Assembly (NCBI RefSeq): GCF_001512285.1
Contig: NZ_LNUV01000006.1
Coordinates: 759,159 to 823,158, forward strand
Direction of reading: 5' to 3'
DNA length: 64,000 bases
Source: Arthrobacter sp. EpRS71
GTDB lineage: Bacteria > Actinomycetota > Actinomycetes > Actinomycetales > Micrococcaceae
Part shown: in pieces, positions 32,893 through 41,098 of the stretch
Layout of the letters: each line of letters starts with the position of its first letter
Position numbering within the stretch: position 1 is the stretch's first letter
Position numbers and translations under genes: made by a program
The notes under the pieces: model-generated
What the model saw: the letters and a program-made list of their open reading frames with translations, nothing else
The model's database searches: none
What the model was told of the DNA's origin: nothing

Positions 32893-34641
32893 ATGGACGA
32901 GACAGCTCCGACGGAGGGCACAGGGCAGCAGGGAAAGCACGACGGCGGTACGGTCGCCGTCGAGGACAGCGACGCGCAGCTGGTCCTGCTGGTCCGTTCG
33001 GGGAACAAAGCTGCCTTCGAAACACTCTTTGCGCGGCATCATTCCATGGCCCGAGCCGTGGCCGCCGCACAACTGGACAACTTTGCTGATGTTGACGATG
33101 TGGTGGCAGACGCGTTCACCTCGGTATATCAGGCCCTGGCCGCAGGGAAGGGGCCCGATTCTTTTTTCCGTGCCTACCTGCTGACCGCTGTCCGGCGCGT
33201 GGCCCACCGCACGAACCGGGACGCCACCCGTACCAGCCCCACCTCCGAGTCCTACATCTTGGACACCGTGGACGCCCATGACGATCCAGCGGTAGCGAAG
33301 TTTGAATCGACGGCGGTGGCTCAAGCATTCCGATCCCTTCCGGAACGTTGGCAGGAAGTCCTTTGGTATGTGGACATTGAAGGACTGAAGCCTGCCGCAG
33401 CCTCACCGCTCCTGGGCCTGACGCCCAATGGGGTGTCCGCACTCGCTATCCGGGCGCGGGAAGGTCTGCGCCAGGCGTACCTCCAGAACCACATCAGTAC
33501 GTCGGCAGGGGAAGAATGCGAGGAATACTCAACGCACTTGGGTGCGTACTCCCGCGAAGGACTGAGCCGGCGCAAGCAAGCCCGGGTGCAGGAACACCTG
33601 GAAGGCTGCCCCAAATGCACCGCCCTGCTCCTGGATCTCAACGACGTCCAAACAGCCATGCGGGCCTGGATCTTCCCGCTGGTAGCAGGGGTTGCGTTCA
33701 GCTCAGCCTTCCCTGCGCTCGCGGGCGGAGGTGCAGGCACTGACGCCGGCAGCGCGGTCATCCACGGGGCATCACCCAAGGGAATCTCCCTCCCCTGGAA
33801 GGTGGGCGCCGGTGTCATGGCGTTGGCAGCGGTCGCAGCGAGTGCCGCCATGGCACTGGGAGTGGCGGGATCGAACACCTCGGGGCCGCCTGCTGCAGGC
33901 GCATCACCCACCGCGGGTCAGCCCACCACGCCGCAGCCGACCCCGCCGGTCGCCGAGAATATTTCACAGGAGTATCCCCTGTTTCCGGATCTCAGCGATC
34001 CATCCAAGGTGAACCCTGAGGAGCCGGTATTCGTCCCCTTCCCGCCGGGCAAGAAACCTGAACCGAATCTCTTGCCCAACCCGTTGCCATATCCGGGGAA
34101 ACCCCTGCCGCCGACCTCCCAGCCGTTGCCAACCATTGCACCTACGGGACCTTCTGTAGCGCCCACCCTGCCAGCGCCGCAGCCCACCCCATCACTGTCT
34201 CCGACGCCTACTCCGAGCATGACGGTGAGTGCTACCCCGAGTCCTTCTACCAGTCCGGACCCGGGCGAAACGCCGGCTCCGGCGCCGGCGGTGACGGCAA
34301 CGTTTACCGCCGAGGAGGGGACAACGGCGTCGGACACCAACGTCACTGTCACGTTCCGTCTCAAGGAGCAGACGGCGCCGCCCGCCTCCGCCGAGGTGGT
34401 CTTCACGATTTCCGCAGGTACGGACATGATCCCGGGCAAGCTCACTGAACCGGTGGGCTGGACCTGTTCAAAGGAAGACGCAGCCACCACGCAACTCCGC
34501 TGCACCAGCACCGTTGTGAACCCTGATGACCTGACGTTCCTGCTCGGAGTGTCCAAGCAGGACGAAGCGGAAGCAGCCACCCTGGACTATTCATTCAGCG
34601 GCACAGGGATGGGGACGGTTTCCTTCTCCAACACCTTTTAG
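32893..34641 (+). CDS. Second ECF sigma factor fused to zinc anti-sigma, membrane and DUF11-like domains
   Basis: The protein has 582 residues and is a full-length paralogue of the product of 17020-18660. Sigma region 2 is at 50-105 (DVDDVVADAFTSVYQAL), region 4 at 143-202 (FRSLPERWQEVLWYVDIEGL, LGLTPNGVSALAIRAREGL). Zinc motif H235-x3-C239-x2-C242, a weak hydrophobic stretch at about 257-275, a clear one at about 303-325, a long Pro-rich linker (about 335-485) and a C-terminal domain with GWTC...LRC and a terminal TVSFSNTF, matching the first protein's ending. A lipoprotein gene follows, no DUF11 surface protein. Confidence 0.88.
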   Translation: MDETAPTEGTGQQGKHDGGTVAVEDSDAQLVLLVRSGNKAAFETLFARHHSMARAVAAAQLDNFADVDDVVADAFTSVYQALAAGKGPDSFFRAYLLTAVRRVAHRTNRDATRTSPTSESYILDTVDAHDDPAVAKFESTAVAQAFRSLPERWQEVLWYVDIEGLKPAAASPLLGLTPNGVSALAIRAREGLRQAYLQNHISTSAGEECEEYSTHLGAYSREGLSRRKQARVQEHLEGCPKCTALLLDLNDVQTAMRAWIFPLVAGVAFSSAFPALAGGGAGTDAGSAVIHGASPKGISLPWKVGAGVMALAAVAASAAMALGVAGSNTSGPPAAGASPTAGQPTTPQPTPPVAENISQEYPLFPDLSDPSKVNPEEPVFVPFPPGKKPEPNLLPNPLPYPGKPLPPTSQPLPTIAPTGPSVAPTLPAPQPTPSLSPTPTPSMTVSATPSPSTSPDPGETPAPAPAVTATFTAEEGTTASDTNVTVTFRLKEQTAPPASAEVVFTISAGTDMIPGKLTEPVGWTCSKEDAATTQLRCTSTVVNPDDLTFLLGVSKQDEAEAATLDYSFSGTGMGTVSFSNTF

Positions 34642-34660
34642 TGTCGGGTTCCTGTGGCAT

Positions 34661-34678
34661 GGGCCAAGGGCTTGGCCC
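34661..34678 (+). terminator. Short hairpin after the second sigma fusion gene
   Basis: GGGCCAA, GGGC loop, TTGGCCC, 19 bp after the stop. No U-run follows; a weak candidate. Confidence 0.4.
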
Positions 34679-34762
34679 GTAACTTGCGCTGTAACGTGAC
34701 CACGCGCCACATCACGGACCGGGTTACCATGACACTTCATTCGAGCCTGAGGGGGCAGTGCT

Positions 34763-35194
34763 ATGAAGAACGGATCCTTGACATTCGCGGTGGCTATGGT
34801 TGCTGGGGGATTGCTCCTGAGCGGCTGCTCGGGTACCAGTTATTCCGGCTTGGAGGCGTTGCAACGGGAGGCGACGGCGGCGGACAAGGCCCCGGAAGGG
34901 CTGACCATGGGCGAGGTTGAGCTGGAAAAGATCCTTCTGGTGGCGGAGGCCAACGGAAAAAAGTACTACTTGGGAGAAGGCAGGCAACACCGGCCGACGT
35001 GCCTGATCGTAGAATCCGCCGACGCGTATTTCTCGCATAGTGGCTGTAGTGAGTCCCTCCAGGGAGAGCTGTTGAGGATTAGTGGCCCAGACCAGAAATC
35101 GGCGGTGCTGGTTTCGGACGGCTACGACACCAAGGAGCTGGAGTCGAGCGGATTGACGAAAATCCACCCGAACATTCTGGTGGTAACTAACTGA
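34763..35194 (+). CDS. Hypothetical lipoprotein
   Basis: The protein has 143 residues. Signal peptide and lipobox: LTFAVAMVAGGLLLSGC, cleavage before the Cys at about 22. The mature part has two further Cys (PTCLIVES and HSGCSES) that could pair. GAGGGGG stands upstream of the ATG. No family is recognised. It follows the second sigma fusion gene and could belong to its output (inference only). It overlaps the convergent FUSC gene by 8 bp. Confidence 0.78.
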   Translation: MKNGSLTFAVAMVAGGLLLSGCSGTSYSGLEALQREATAADKAPEGLTMGEVELEKILLVAEANGKKYYLGEGRQHRPTCLIVESADAYFSHSGCSESLQGELLRISGPDQKSAVLVSDGYDTKELESSGLTKIHPNILVVTN

Positions 35195-36239
35195 TTCTCC
35201 GCGGGGACCTCACCAGCACGGCCACCGCGATGCCCACCACGGCTCCCACCAACGTCTCAATGGCACGCTCCATCACCAGCACCCCTGGATCCATGGGGGC
35301 GGCCAGTTGCGCGATCAGCAGGATGACCGGCGTGAAGAACACCATGGCCCATCCGTAGTGCCGTGCCATGAACAGCTCTGTGGGGAACTGGCACAGCACC
35401 ACCAGCACAGCGAGTACCACCGCGGTGTGGCCCGGGAAGTACTGAAGCGGCGATAGCGGACCGGGATAAAGCACGACGGCGACTATCCCCAAACCGAGGA
35501 ACGTCCCTACAATCCGGTGGATACCGCGGTGGACGCGGCTCGGGAGGTCGGCTCCTGCGAGGGGCACGGCCGCTGCGGCCATGGCCCAGTGCGGGTGGCC
35601 GCTGCCGCTCAGGACGCCGATGACCCCGGCGGCACCGACAGCGAGCGAGTAGCGGGCCGCATGAACCAGGGCCGACTGTCGGAGTGGGCCGCGCAACACC
35701 GGAACCTCGCGCGCCGCACCGGCCAGCCAGGTGCGCCGCCGCAGCCAGCCCGAAAAGCCCACCAGCATGGAAAAGGCGGCGGACGCGGCTCCGATGAGCA
35801 CCGCCGTCGTGAACGGAACATTGGTGGGCACGGAGGCGCAGGCGCCCAGGGCGAGAATGCCGAAGAACGGGCCGATGGGTTTGAGCCGGACGGCATCCGC
35901 GTACAGGGATCCGACGCCGGCAAACGCCGTAGCCACCAGCACCAACCACCATGAGTGGATGTGGTTGACGGAAAGGAACACCCCGATGGTCAGACCGCCC
36001 ACCAGGAACAGGGCAGCCTGGGCCTGGTGTTTGAGCCTGGCTTGGTGAGTCTCGTTCCGTCCGTACATGCCGGTCAGCGCACCGAACACGGCGTACATCA
36101 TGAGGTCCGGGCGGCCGATGAGAATCAGGAACAGCCCAGGGGCTGCAACACTCAGGGCCACGCGCACTGCCGAGAGGCGATCGTTGTTAGCCGGGCCCAG
36201 CCGGTGGAGTTCGCGGGCGTGGACCATCAATGCGGGCAC
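35187..36239 (-). CDS. FUSC family membrane protein
   Basis: A 350-residue protein with about 10 hydrophobic segments in two blocks, separated by a charged loop near residue 185. FUSC/YccS-like features are ALTGMYGRNETHQARLKHQA in the first block and HPHWAMAAAAVPLAG, RIVGTFLGLGI in the second. Such proteins resemble aromatic acid exporters. Start is a GTG at 36239; an ATG at 36227 is possible. Confidence 0.85.
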   Translation of the reverse strand: MPALMVHARELHRLGPANNDRLSAVRVALSVAAPGLFLILIGRPDLMMYAVFGALTGMYGRNETHQARLKHQAQAALFLVGGLTIGVFLSVNHIHSWWLVLVATAFAGVGSLYADAVRLKPIGPFFGILALGACASVPTNVPFTTAVLIGAASAAFSMLVGFSGWLRRRTWLAGAAREVPVLRGPLRQSALVHAARYSLAVGAAGVIGVLSGSGHPHWAMAAAAVPLAGADLPSRVHRGIHRIVGTFLGLGIVAVVLYPGPLSPLQYFPGHTAVVLAVLVVLCQFPTELFMARHYGWAMVFFTPVILLIAQLAAPMDPGVLVMERAIETLVGAVVGIAVAVLVRSPRRIS

Positions 36240-36372
36240 GGGCGAACACCACCAATCAGTCAGGGTTGTCTTTGAAAATTATCAGCATCCCCGCCCGGAC
36301 CGCCATAAGCCCGGTCACAACCCGTAGCGGACTCTGGCGCGCGGAACAGGGAAGGAATGGGAAGATCGAGGT

Positions 36373-36843
36373 ATGCCAGTCGCCTTCGTTTGCCGCACCC
36401 GCTCCACCATGCCGCCGCAGGATCTGTTCGATCTTTCCCGCAACATCGATGCCCACGTGGGGTCCATGACCCAGAGCCGCGAGAAAGCGATCGGCGGCGT
36501 CACCACCGGACTGATCTCCGAAGGTGAGACTGTCACCTGGCAGGCGTGGCACCTCGGAGTCCGGTTCCGCATGACCAGCCGCATCACGCGGATGGAGGCA
36601 CCGACGTCGTTCTCTGATGAGCAGGTGAAGGGCCCTTTCAAGTACCTCCGCCACACGCACGAGTTCCGGCCCGAAGGCAGTGGAACGCTCATGGTGGACA
36701 CCATCGAATTCGCCGCGCCGTTCGGCCCGCTGGGCAGGCTGGTGGAGAAGCTGATCCTGGCCCGGTACCTGCAGAACCTTATTGAGAAGCGCAACGAGTT
36801 CCTTGTCGCCGGAGTCCAACCAGGCTTGGACTCCGGGCAATGA
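36373..36843 (+). CDS. SRPBCC (START-like) family protein
   Basis: The protein has 156 residues. The pattern is that of polyketide-cyclase/dehydrase-like SRPBCC proteins: LFDLSRNIDAHVGSM, ETVTWQAWHLGVRFRMTSRI and KYLRHTHEFRPEGSGTLMVD, with a C-terminal amphipathic helix. Ligand unknown. Overlaps the next gene by ATGA. Confidence 0.82.
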   Translation: MPVAFVCRTRSTMPPQDLFDLSRNIDAHVGSMTQSREKAIGGVTTGLISEGETVTWQAWHLGVRFRMTSRITRMEAPTSFSDEQVKGPFKYLRHTHEFRPEGSGTLMVDTIEFAAPFGPLGRLVEKLILARYLQNLIEKRNEFLVAGVQPGLDSGQ

Positions 36844-37367
36844 TCAGGCTCGCGCATGCGGACGACCTCCTGGTTCTGCAGGAGATCGAGCGTGCCGCGG
36901 GCGAGGCTTTCAGGGCTTTGGGAATGGATTCCATCGCGGATGATGAACCACTCTCCGTTGACGAGTTGAGCGCCTACGCCGCAGCCGGGCGGGCATGGGT
37001 GTCCGTGGACGGGCTCGACTACCCTGTGGCGTACTTGTTGGCGGACATCGTTGACGGCGACGGCCACGTGGAGCAGGTCAGTGTCCATCCGGATCAAGCT
37101 CACCAGGGCCTGGGGCGGGAACTGTTGCATGCCGCACGGGTGTGGGCGCGGGGCCACGGAATGCAGCGGCAGACCCTCAGCACTTTCAGGGATGTGCCAT
37201 GGAATGCTCCGTATTATCGGCGCCTGGGTTTTGACGTGCTCGACGCCGGATCCTGGGGTCCCGGCTTGACCCACCTGATGGAGCACGAGGCGGAGCTGGG
37301 CCTGACGCGCTGGCCGCGCGTTGCCATGTGGCGGCCCGTCGTTCCGCCGGACCTTCCTACTTCCTGA
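36840..37367 (+). CDS. GNAT family N-acetyltransferase
   Basis: The protein has 175 residues. Acetyl-CoA site VEQVSVHPDQAHQGLGRELL is clear, followed by TLSTFRDVPWNAPYYRRLGF. Coupled to the SRPBCC gene by a 4-bp overlap; overlaps the convergent EamA gene by 11 bp. Substrate unknown. Confidence 0.9.
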   Translation: MIRLAHADDLLVLQEIERAAGEAFRALGMDSIADDEPLSVDELSAYAAAGRAWVSVDGLDYPVAYLLADIVDGDGHVEQVSVHPDQAHQGLGRELLHAARVWARGHGMQRQTLSTFRDVPWNAPYYRRLGFDVLDAGSWGPGLTHLMEHEAELGLTRWPRVAMWRPVVPPDLPTS

Positions 37368-38277
37368 GCCTGACACGGACGGCGGCGCCGGCGCAGATGA
37401 TCACCGCGAGGCCACCCACCACGGTGGTCCAGGTGATGGACTCGCCCAGCAGGAGCCCGGCCCACGCAATGGTCATCACGGGTTGGACGAGTTGGATCTG
37501 GCTGACCTGCGCCATGGGCCCGATAGCCAGGCCGCGGTACCAGGCAAAGAAGCCGAGGAACATACTCACCACCCCCAAGTAGGCGAAGGACAGCCACTGG
37601 GTGCCGGATGCGGAGGGCAGTCCGGAGCTGAGCGAAACCGCAGTCAGGATGATCATCACTGGCGAGGCGACCACCAGCGCCCAGGAGATGGTCTGCCACG
37701 ATCCGAGTTCGCGGGCCAGCATGCCACCTTCTGCGTAGCCAACGGCAGCGGCAAGCACGGCAGCCAGCAGGAGCAGGTCCGCCCAGTGAAGCGAGCCGAA
37801 CCCTCCGGACTGGACCAGCGCAAAGACCAAGGCCGCGACCACTCCGGTGAACGTCAGAACCCAGAACAGCGGGCGGGGGCGTTCGCGTCCCCTGATCACG
37901 GCCGCGGTGGCCGTGGCTGCGGGCAGGAGCGCGATCACCACGGCTCCATGGCTGGCTGACGTGCTGGTCAGGGCAAAGGTAGTGAGCAGCGGGAACCCGG
38001 CCACGATCCCTCCTGCCACCACAGCAAGGCGAATCCACTGACCGCCCTGCGGTAATCGCTGCCGCGTAAACGCCAGAGCCAGCGCCGCAAGAACGGCGGC
38101 CACCACGGCCCGGCCCGCTCCAATAAACAGGGGAGACATGCCTTCCACAGCCACCCGCGTGAGCGGAACGGTGAAGGAGAAAGCGACGACGCCAAGGAGG
38201 CCCCACCAGACACCGGTCGATGTCCGGGTGGATATCACTGGCCGCGAAAGGGTAGTAGCGCTACTATTGTGACTCAT
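37357..38277 (-). CDS. EamA/DMT family transporter
   Basis: A 306-residue protein with about 10 membrane segments forming two EamA repeats. Start ATG 38277 (MSHNSSATTL); a longer frame into the MocR gene is not supported. It is divergent from the MocR regulator, whose start codon shares bases with its own. An amino-acid or cofactor-related exporter controlled by that regulator is likely (inference). A GTG at 38238 is an alternative start that would leave room for the palindrome at 38253-38266 to be upstream. Confidence 0.88.
   Translation of the reverse strand: MSHNSSATTLSRPVISTRTSTGVWWGLLGVVAFSFTVPLTRVAVEGMSPLFIGAGRAVVAAVLAALALAFTRQRLPQGGQWIRLAVVAGGIVAGFPLLTTFALTSTSASHGAVVIALLPAATATAAVIRGRERPRPLFWVLTFTGVVAALVFALVQSGGFGSLHWADLLLLAAVLAAAVGYAEGGMLARELGSWQTISWALVVASPVMIILTAVSLSSGLPSASGTQWLSFAYLGVVSMFLGFFAWYRGLAIGPMAQVSQIQLVQPVMTIAWAGLLLGESITWTTVVGGLAVIICAGAAVRVRLRK
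38253..38266. promoter_or_regulatory. 14-bp palindrome at the EamA/MocR divergent start
   Basis: TAGTAGC-GCTACTA is perfectly symmetric. A -10-like TACTAT (38262-38267) overlaps it and stands 8 bases before the MocR ATG, the spacing expected for a leaderless mRNA. The palindrome lies within the first codons of the EamA frame as annotated. Confidence 0.6.
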
Positions 38278-39691
38278 GAACAACGATAGCAGTTCCCGAA
38301 TTGTCTCGCGACTAAAAGAGTGGATCGCGGGGGCTGCGCCCGGAGCCAAACTGCCATCAACCCGCCAACTCGTGGCGGAGTACCAAGCCAGCCCCGTCAC
38401 AGTGCAGAAAGCCTTGAGGACGCTCACGGCGCAGGGCCTCATCGAGAGCCGGCCGGGGGTGGGGACCTTTGTGCGCGCCTACCGCTCAGCCAGGCCCTCG
38501 GATTACGGCTGGCAAACAGCGGCGTTGCGGGCAGCCCAAACCGCCCGCCCGCTGAACTCCGGGGCTATGAGGAGCGCGCCCAATGATGTGATCGCGTTCC
38601 ACTCCGGGTATCCGGACCGCGAACTCCTCCCGGAACGACTCGTCCGCGCCGCCCTCACACGGGCCGCCAGAGGGGGCGCTGCCTTGTCCCGGCCTCCCGC
38701 GCAGGGACTTCCTGAGCTCCAGGCCTGGTTTGCGCAGGAACTCAGTACCTCCACGCCGGTGGGCGTCACGCCTCCCCAGCCCAGCGACGTCGTGGTCCTT
38801 CCTGGAAGCCAAAGCGGACTCAGCTCGATTTTTCGCGGGTTGGTAGGCCATGGCCGGCCGCTGCTGGTGGAGTCACCCAGTTACTGGGGCGCGCTGCTGG
38901 CTGCGGGTCAGGCGGGTGTGAAAGTCATCCCTGTCCCCAGCGGCCCGGAGGGGCCGGACCCGGAAGAGCTGGACAGGGCCTTCGAAGAATCGGGTGCGCG
39001 GTTGTTCTACGCCCAGCCCAACTTCGCCAATCCCACGGGAGCGCAATGGCCGGCGGAACGCGGCGAGGAGGTGCTGCGGATCGTCCAACGCCACGGAGCT
39101 TTCCTTGTGGAGGACGACTGGGCGCACGACTTCGGCATCACCGCGTCTTCCGTGCCACTGGCCGCCAAGGACGATTCCGGCCACGTTGTCTACATCCGCT
39201 CCCTGACCAAGAGCGTTTCGCCGTCCATCCGCATCGCAGCCATCATTGCCCGGGGCCCGGCGCGTGAACGCATTATGGGTGCGCAAGCTGCCGAGTCGAT
39301 GTACGTCAGCGGCGTGCTTCAGGCGGCAGCGCTCGACGTCGTCACGCAGCCCGGGTGGCAAACTCACCTCCGTGGACTCAGCCATCAGCTGCAGTCCCGC
39401 CGGGATCTCCTGGTCACCAGCCTTCGCGAACACGTTCCGGAGGCCCACCTCAGCCACCTGCCCAAGGGTGGCTTGAACTTGTGGGTGCGGATGCCGGACG
39501 GGTTCGACGTCGATCAGCTCACCAAGGATTGCGAGGCGGCCGGTGTGCTCATCGCCGCGGGTGCGGAATGGTTCCCCGAGGAGCCGGAAGGGCCGTATAT
39601 CCGGCTCAACTACGCCGGCCCCAACCCCGGCCGTTTCCCGGAAGGCGCACGGATCATTGGCGAGGCGGTGCGGGGGTTGCTGGGATCCTGA
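38276..39691 (+). CDS. MocR-type PLP-dependent regulator (GntR HTH + aminotransferase domain)
   Basis: The protein has 471 residues. GntR winged helix at 1-70 (GAKLPSTRQLVAEYQASPVT, GLIESRPGVGTFVRA). A fold type I aminotransferase domain follows: GSQSGLSSIFRGL, YAQPNFANPTG, VEDDWAHDF and the PLP lysine in YIRSLTKSVSPSIRI. MocR proteins use PLP or amino compounds as effectors, and often control a divergent transporter gene, as here. The ATG at 38276 has no leader space; see the overlapping start of the EamA gene. Confidence 0.93.
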   Translation: MNNDSSSRIVSRLKEWIAGAAPGAKLPSTRQLVAEYQASPVTVQKALRTLTAQGLIESRPGVGTFVRAYRSARPSDYGWQTAALRAAQTARPLNSGAMRSAPNDVIAFHSGYPDRELLPERLVRAALTRAARGGAALSRPPAQGLPELQAWFAQELSTSTPVGVTPPQPSDVVVLPGSQSGLSSIFRGLVGHGRPLLVESPSYWGALLAAGQAGVKVIPVPSGPEGPDPEELDRAFEESGARLFYAQPNFANPTGAQWPAERGEEVLRIVQRHGAFLVEDDWAHDFGITASSVPLAAKDDSGHVVYIRSLTKSVSPSIRIAAIIARGPARERIMGAQAAESMYVSGVLQAAALDVVTQPGWQTHLRGLSHQLQSRRDLLVTSLREHVPEAHLSHLPKGGLNLWVRMPDGFDVDQLTKDCEAAGVLIAAGAEWFPEEPEGPYIRLNYAGPNPGRFPEGARIIGEAVRGLLGS

Positions 39692-40229
39692 TGCTTTCCC
39701 GTTGCCAGCCCGCTATCCCGTCGCGGGGCAGCAACGCAGGCGCGGGGGAGCGACGGGGTTGCGCGGGTGAGCCTGCAGGTGTTTCGGCCACCGTACGACC
39801 GTAGCCCGGCCGCCCGGTTTGATCGATCCCATGCTTCTCGCGGGTCATGAGATGGATCTCGTGGCCGTCGGGATCCTTGAAGACCACCAGCCACGCCACC
39901 GTCGCATCAATGATGGGTGAGTGCTGCACGTTGTGGCGGTCCAAGTGATCCAACCAGGCCTCGAGGTCTGCACGGGTTTCGATGTCGAAGGCCAGCTCCA
40001 GCCCTTCCTGGGGGACCGCCCCAGGGTTGGCCCGGAAGGACAAGCCCACCGGGTTTGGGCCGGGCACGCGGCCCGCGGCCCCTTGGATCACGCCACTGGA
40101 ATCGGGGAATTCCATGATGGTCTCCCACCCGAAAATCAAGGAATACCAGCTCCGTGTTGCTTCGAGATCCACCACGGGGAGCTTCACCCCACGAAGTCCC
40201 AGTGACGGCGGAACCATGTCAGCTGTCAT
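39654..40229 (-). CDS. VOC family protein with an extended C-terminus read through a repeat
   Basis: The protein has 191 residues. The start ATG 40229 has AAGGAG 8 bases upstream. VOC modules are LRGVKLPVVDLEATRSWYSL and VFKDPDGHEIHLMTREKHG. Family similarity ends near residue 140. The remaining about 40 residues, rich in Pro and Arg, are read from the extragenic palindrome at 39706-39757 and from the antisense of the MocR 3' end (38-bp overlap). The original stop was probably lost or displaced by repeat insertion (inference). Confidence 0.8.
   Translation of the reverse strand: MTADMVPPSLGLRGVKLPVVDLEATRSWYSLIFGWETIMEFPDSSGVIQGAAGRVPGPNPVGLSFRANPGAVPQEGLELAFDIETRADLEAWLDHLDRHNVQHSPIIDATVAWLVVFKDPDGHEIHLMTREKHGIDQTGRPGYGRTVAETPAGSPAQPRRSPAPALLPRDGIAGWQRESIRIPATPAPPRQ
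39706..39757. repeat. Extragenic palindrome family 2, copy B
   Basis: Ungapped alignment with 10243-10294 gives 39 identical positions in 52, including CCGTCGC, CAGCAACG and GCGACGG. It is in the same orientation relative to a plus gene on its left and a minus VOC gene on its right. Internal symmetry has decayed compared with copy A. Confidence 0.62.
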
Positions 40230-40282
40230 CTCAATCACTCCTTATGCAGCAAGACTGAATTAATGCACCTATACTGCACTTC

Positions 40283-40942
40283 ATGAGCGTTGATGACAAG
40301 AGTTCCAGCGTTGACCCGAGAATCCGGAGGACCGAACGGGCAGTCGTCGCGGCAGCCCGGGTCCTCTTCGAACGCCAGGGCTACGCCGCCACCACCATGA
40401 GCCAGATCGCACAGGAAGCCGACTGCGCCGAGCGGACCCTTTTCCTGCGATTCAGCAGCAAAGCAGAGTTACTCAAACGCGTCGTCGACCAGACGTTCCG
40501 GGGCCCGGTAGATGCGGGGCACCATGAATCAACAGGTCAGCGCGAAGTTGCGGCCGAACAGCCCGCTGGAGAGTCACTGGAATCCCGCCTCCGGGCATTC
40601 GCTGCAGGCGTGGCTGACACCATGATCCGCACCGGGCCCCTGTTTGCCGTCGCCCGTGAAGCTGAGGCCAGTGAGCCCCTGATCGCTGCCGCTTTCGACG
40701 CCGCTCGGCGGGATACCATCGCCGCCTCGCATCGCATGTGGGAGGGCCTTGCCCGCGACCGGCTGATTAGTGCCGACGTGGACGTTGCTTGGGTGGCCGA
40801 CACCACCGGGCTGCTGGCGTCCGCCGACGCCTACCTCCTCATGAGGACTGCCATCGGCTGGGACCGGCTCCAGCTGGAGGAATGGCTGCTCCGGACCTGG
40901 CTGCACTTTGCCAGCCCAAGCAGACCGGGACCCGCCGCCTAA
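40283..40942 (+). CDS. TetR/AcrR family regulator
   Basis: The protein has 219 residues. TetR HTH at about 18-65: AARVLFERQGYAATTMSQIA, ERTLFLRFSSKAELL. Divergent from the VOC gene, its probable target. A -10-like TATACT at 40270-40275 ends 7 bases before the ATG, so the mRNA is probably leaderless. The ligand domain is not close to any characterised member that I recognise. Confidence 0.9.
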   Translation: MSVDDKSSSVDPRIRRTERAVVAAARVLFERQGYAATTMSQIAQEADCAERTLFLRFSSKAELLKRVVDQTFRGPVDAGHHESTGQREVAAEQPAGESLESRLRAFAAGVADTMIRTGPLFAVAREAEASEPLIAAAFDAARRDTIAASHRMWEGLARDRLISADVDVAWVADTTGLLASADAYLLMRTAIGWDRLQLEEWLLRTWLHFASPSRPGPAA

Positions 40943-40989
40943 GCCGGGGACCCGCCGTCGTACGCCCTTCAGCGTGCGCCTCTTAACAG

Positions 40990-41037
40990 CCGTAGCCACC
41001 AGCACCAAGGAGAGCGCCTTGGGGTTGGTGGCTACGG
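40990..41037. terminator. Bidirectional terminator between TetR and MFS genes
   Basis: 21-bp arms (CCGTAGCCACCAGCACCAAGG and complement) with two mismatches and a 6-base loop, between convergent genes. No long U-run. Confidence 0.7.
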
Positions 41038-41098
41038 TGGGCGGCAAGCTGCCGCGAACTAGCTGAATCGCTATGCAGAAGTTGCAGGCAGTGAGTTC

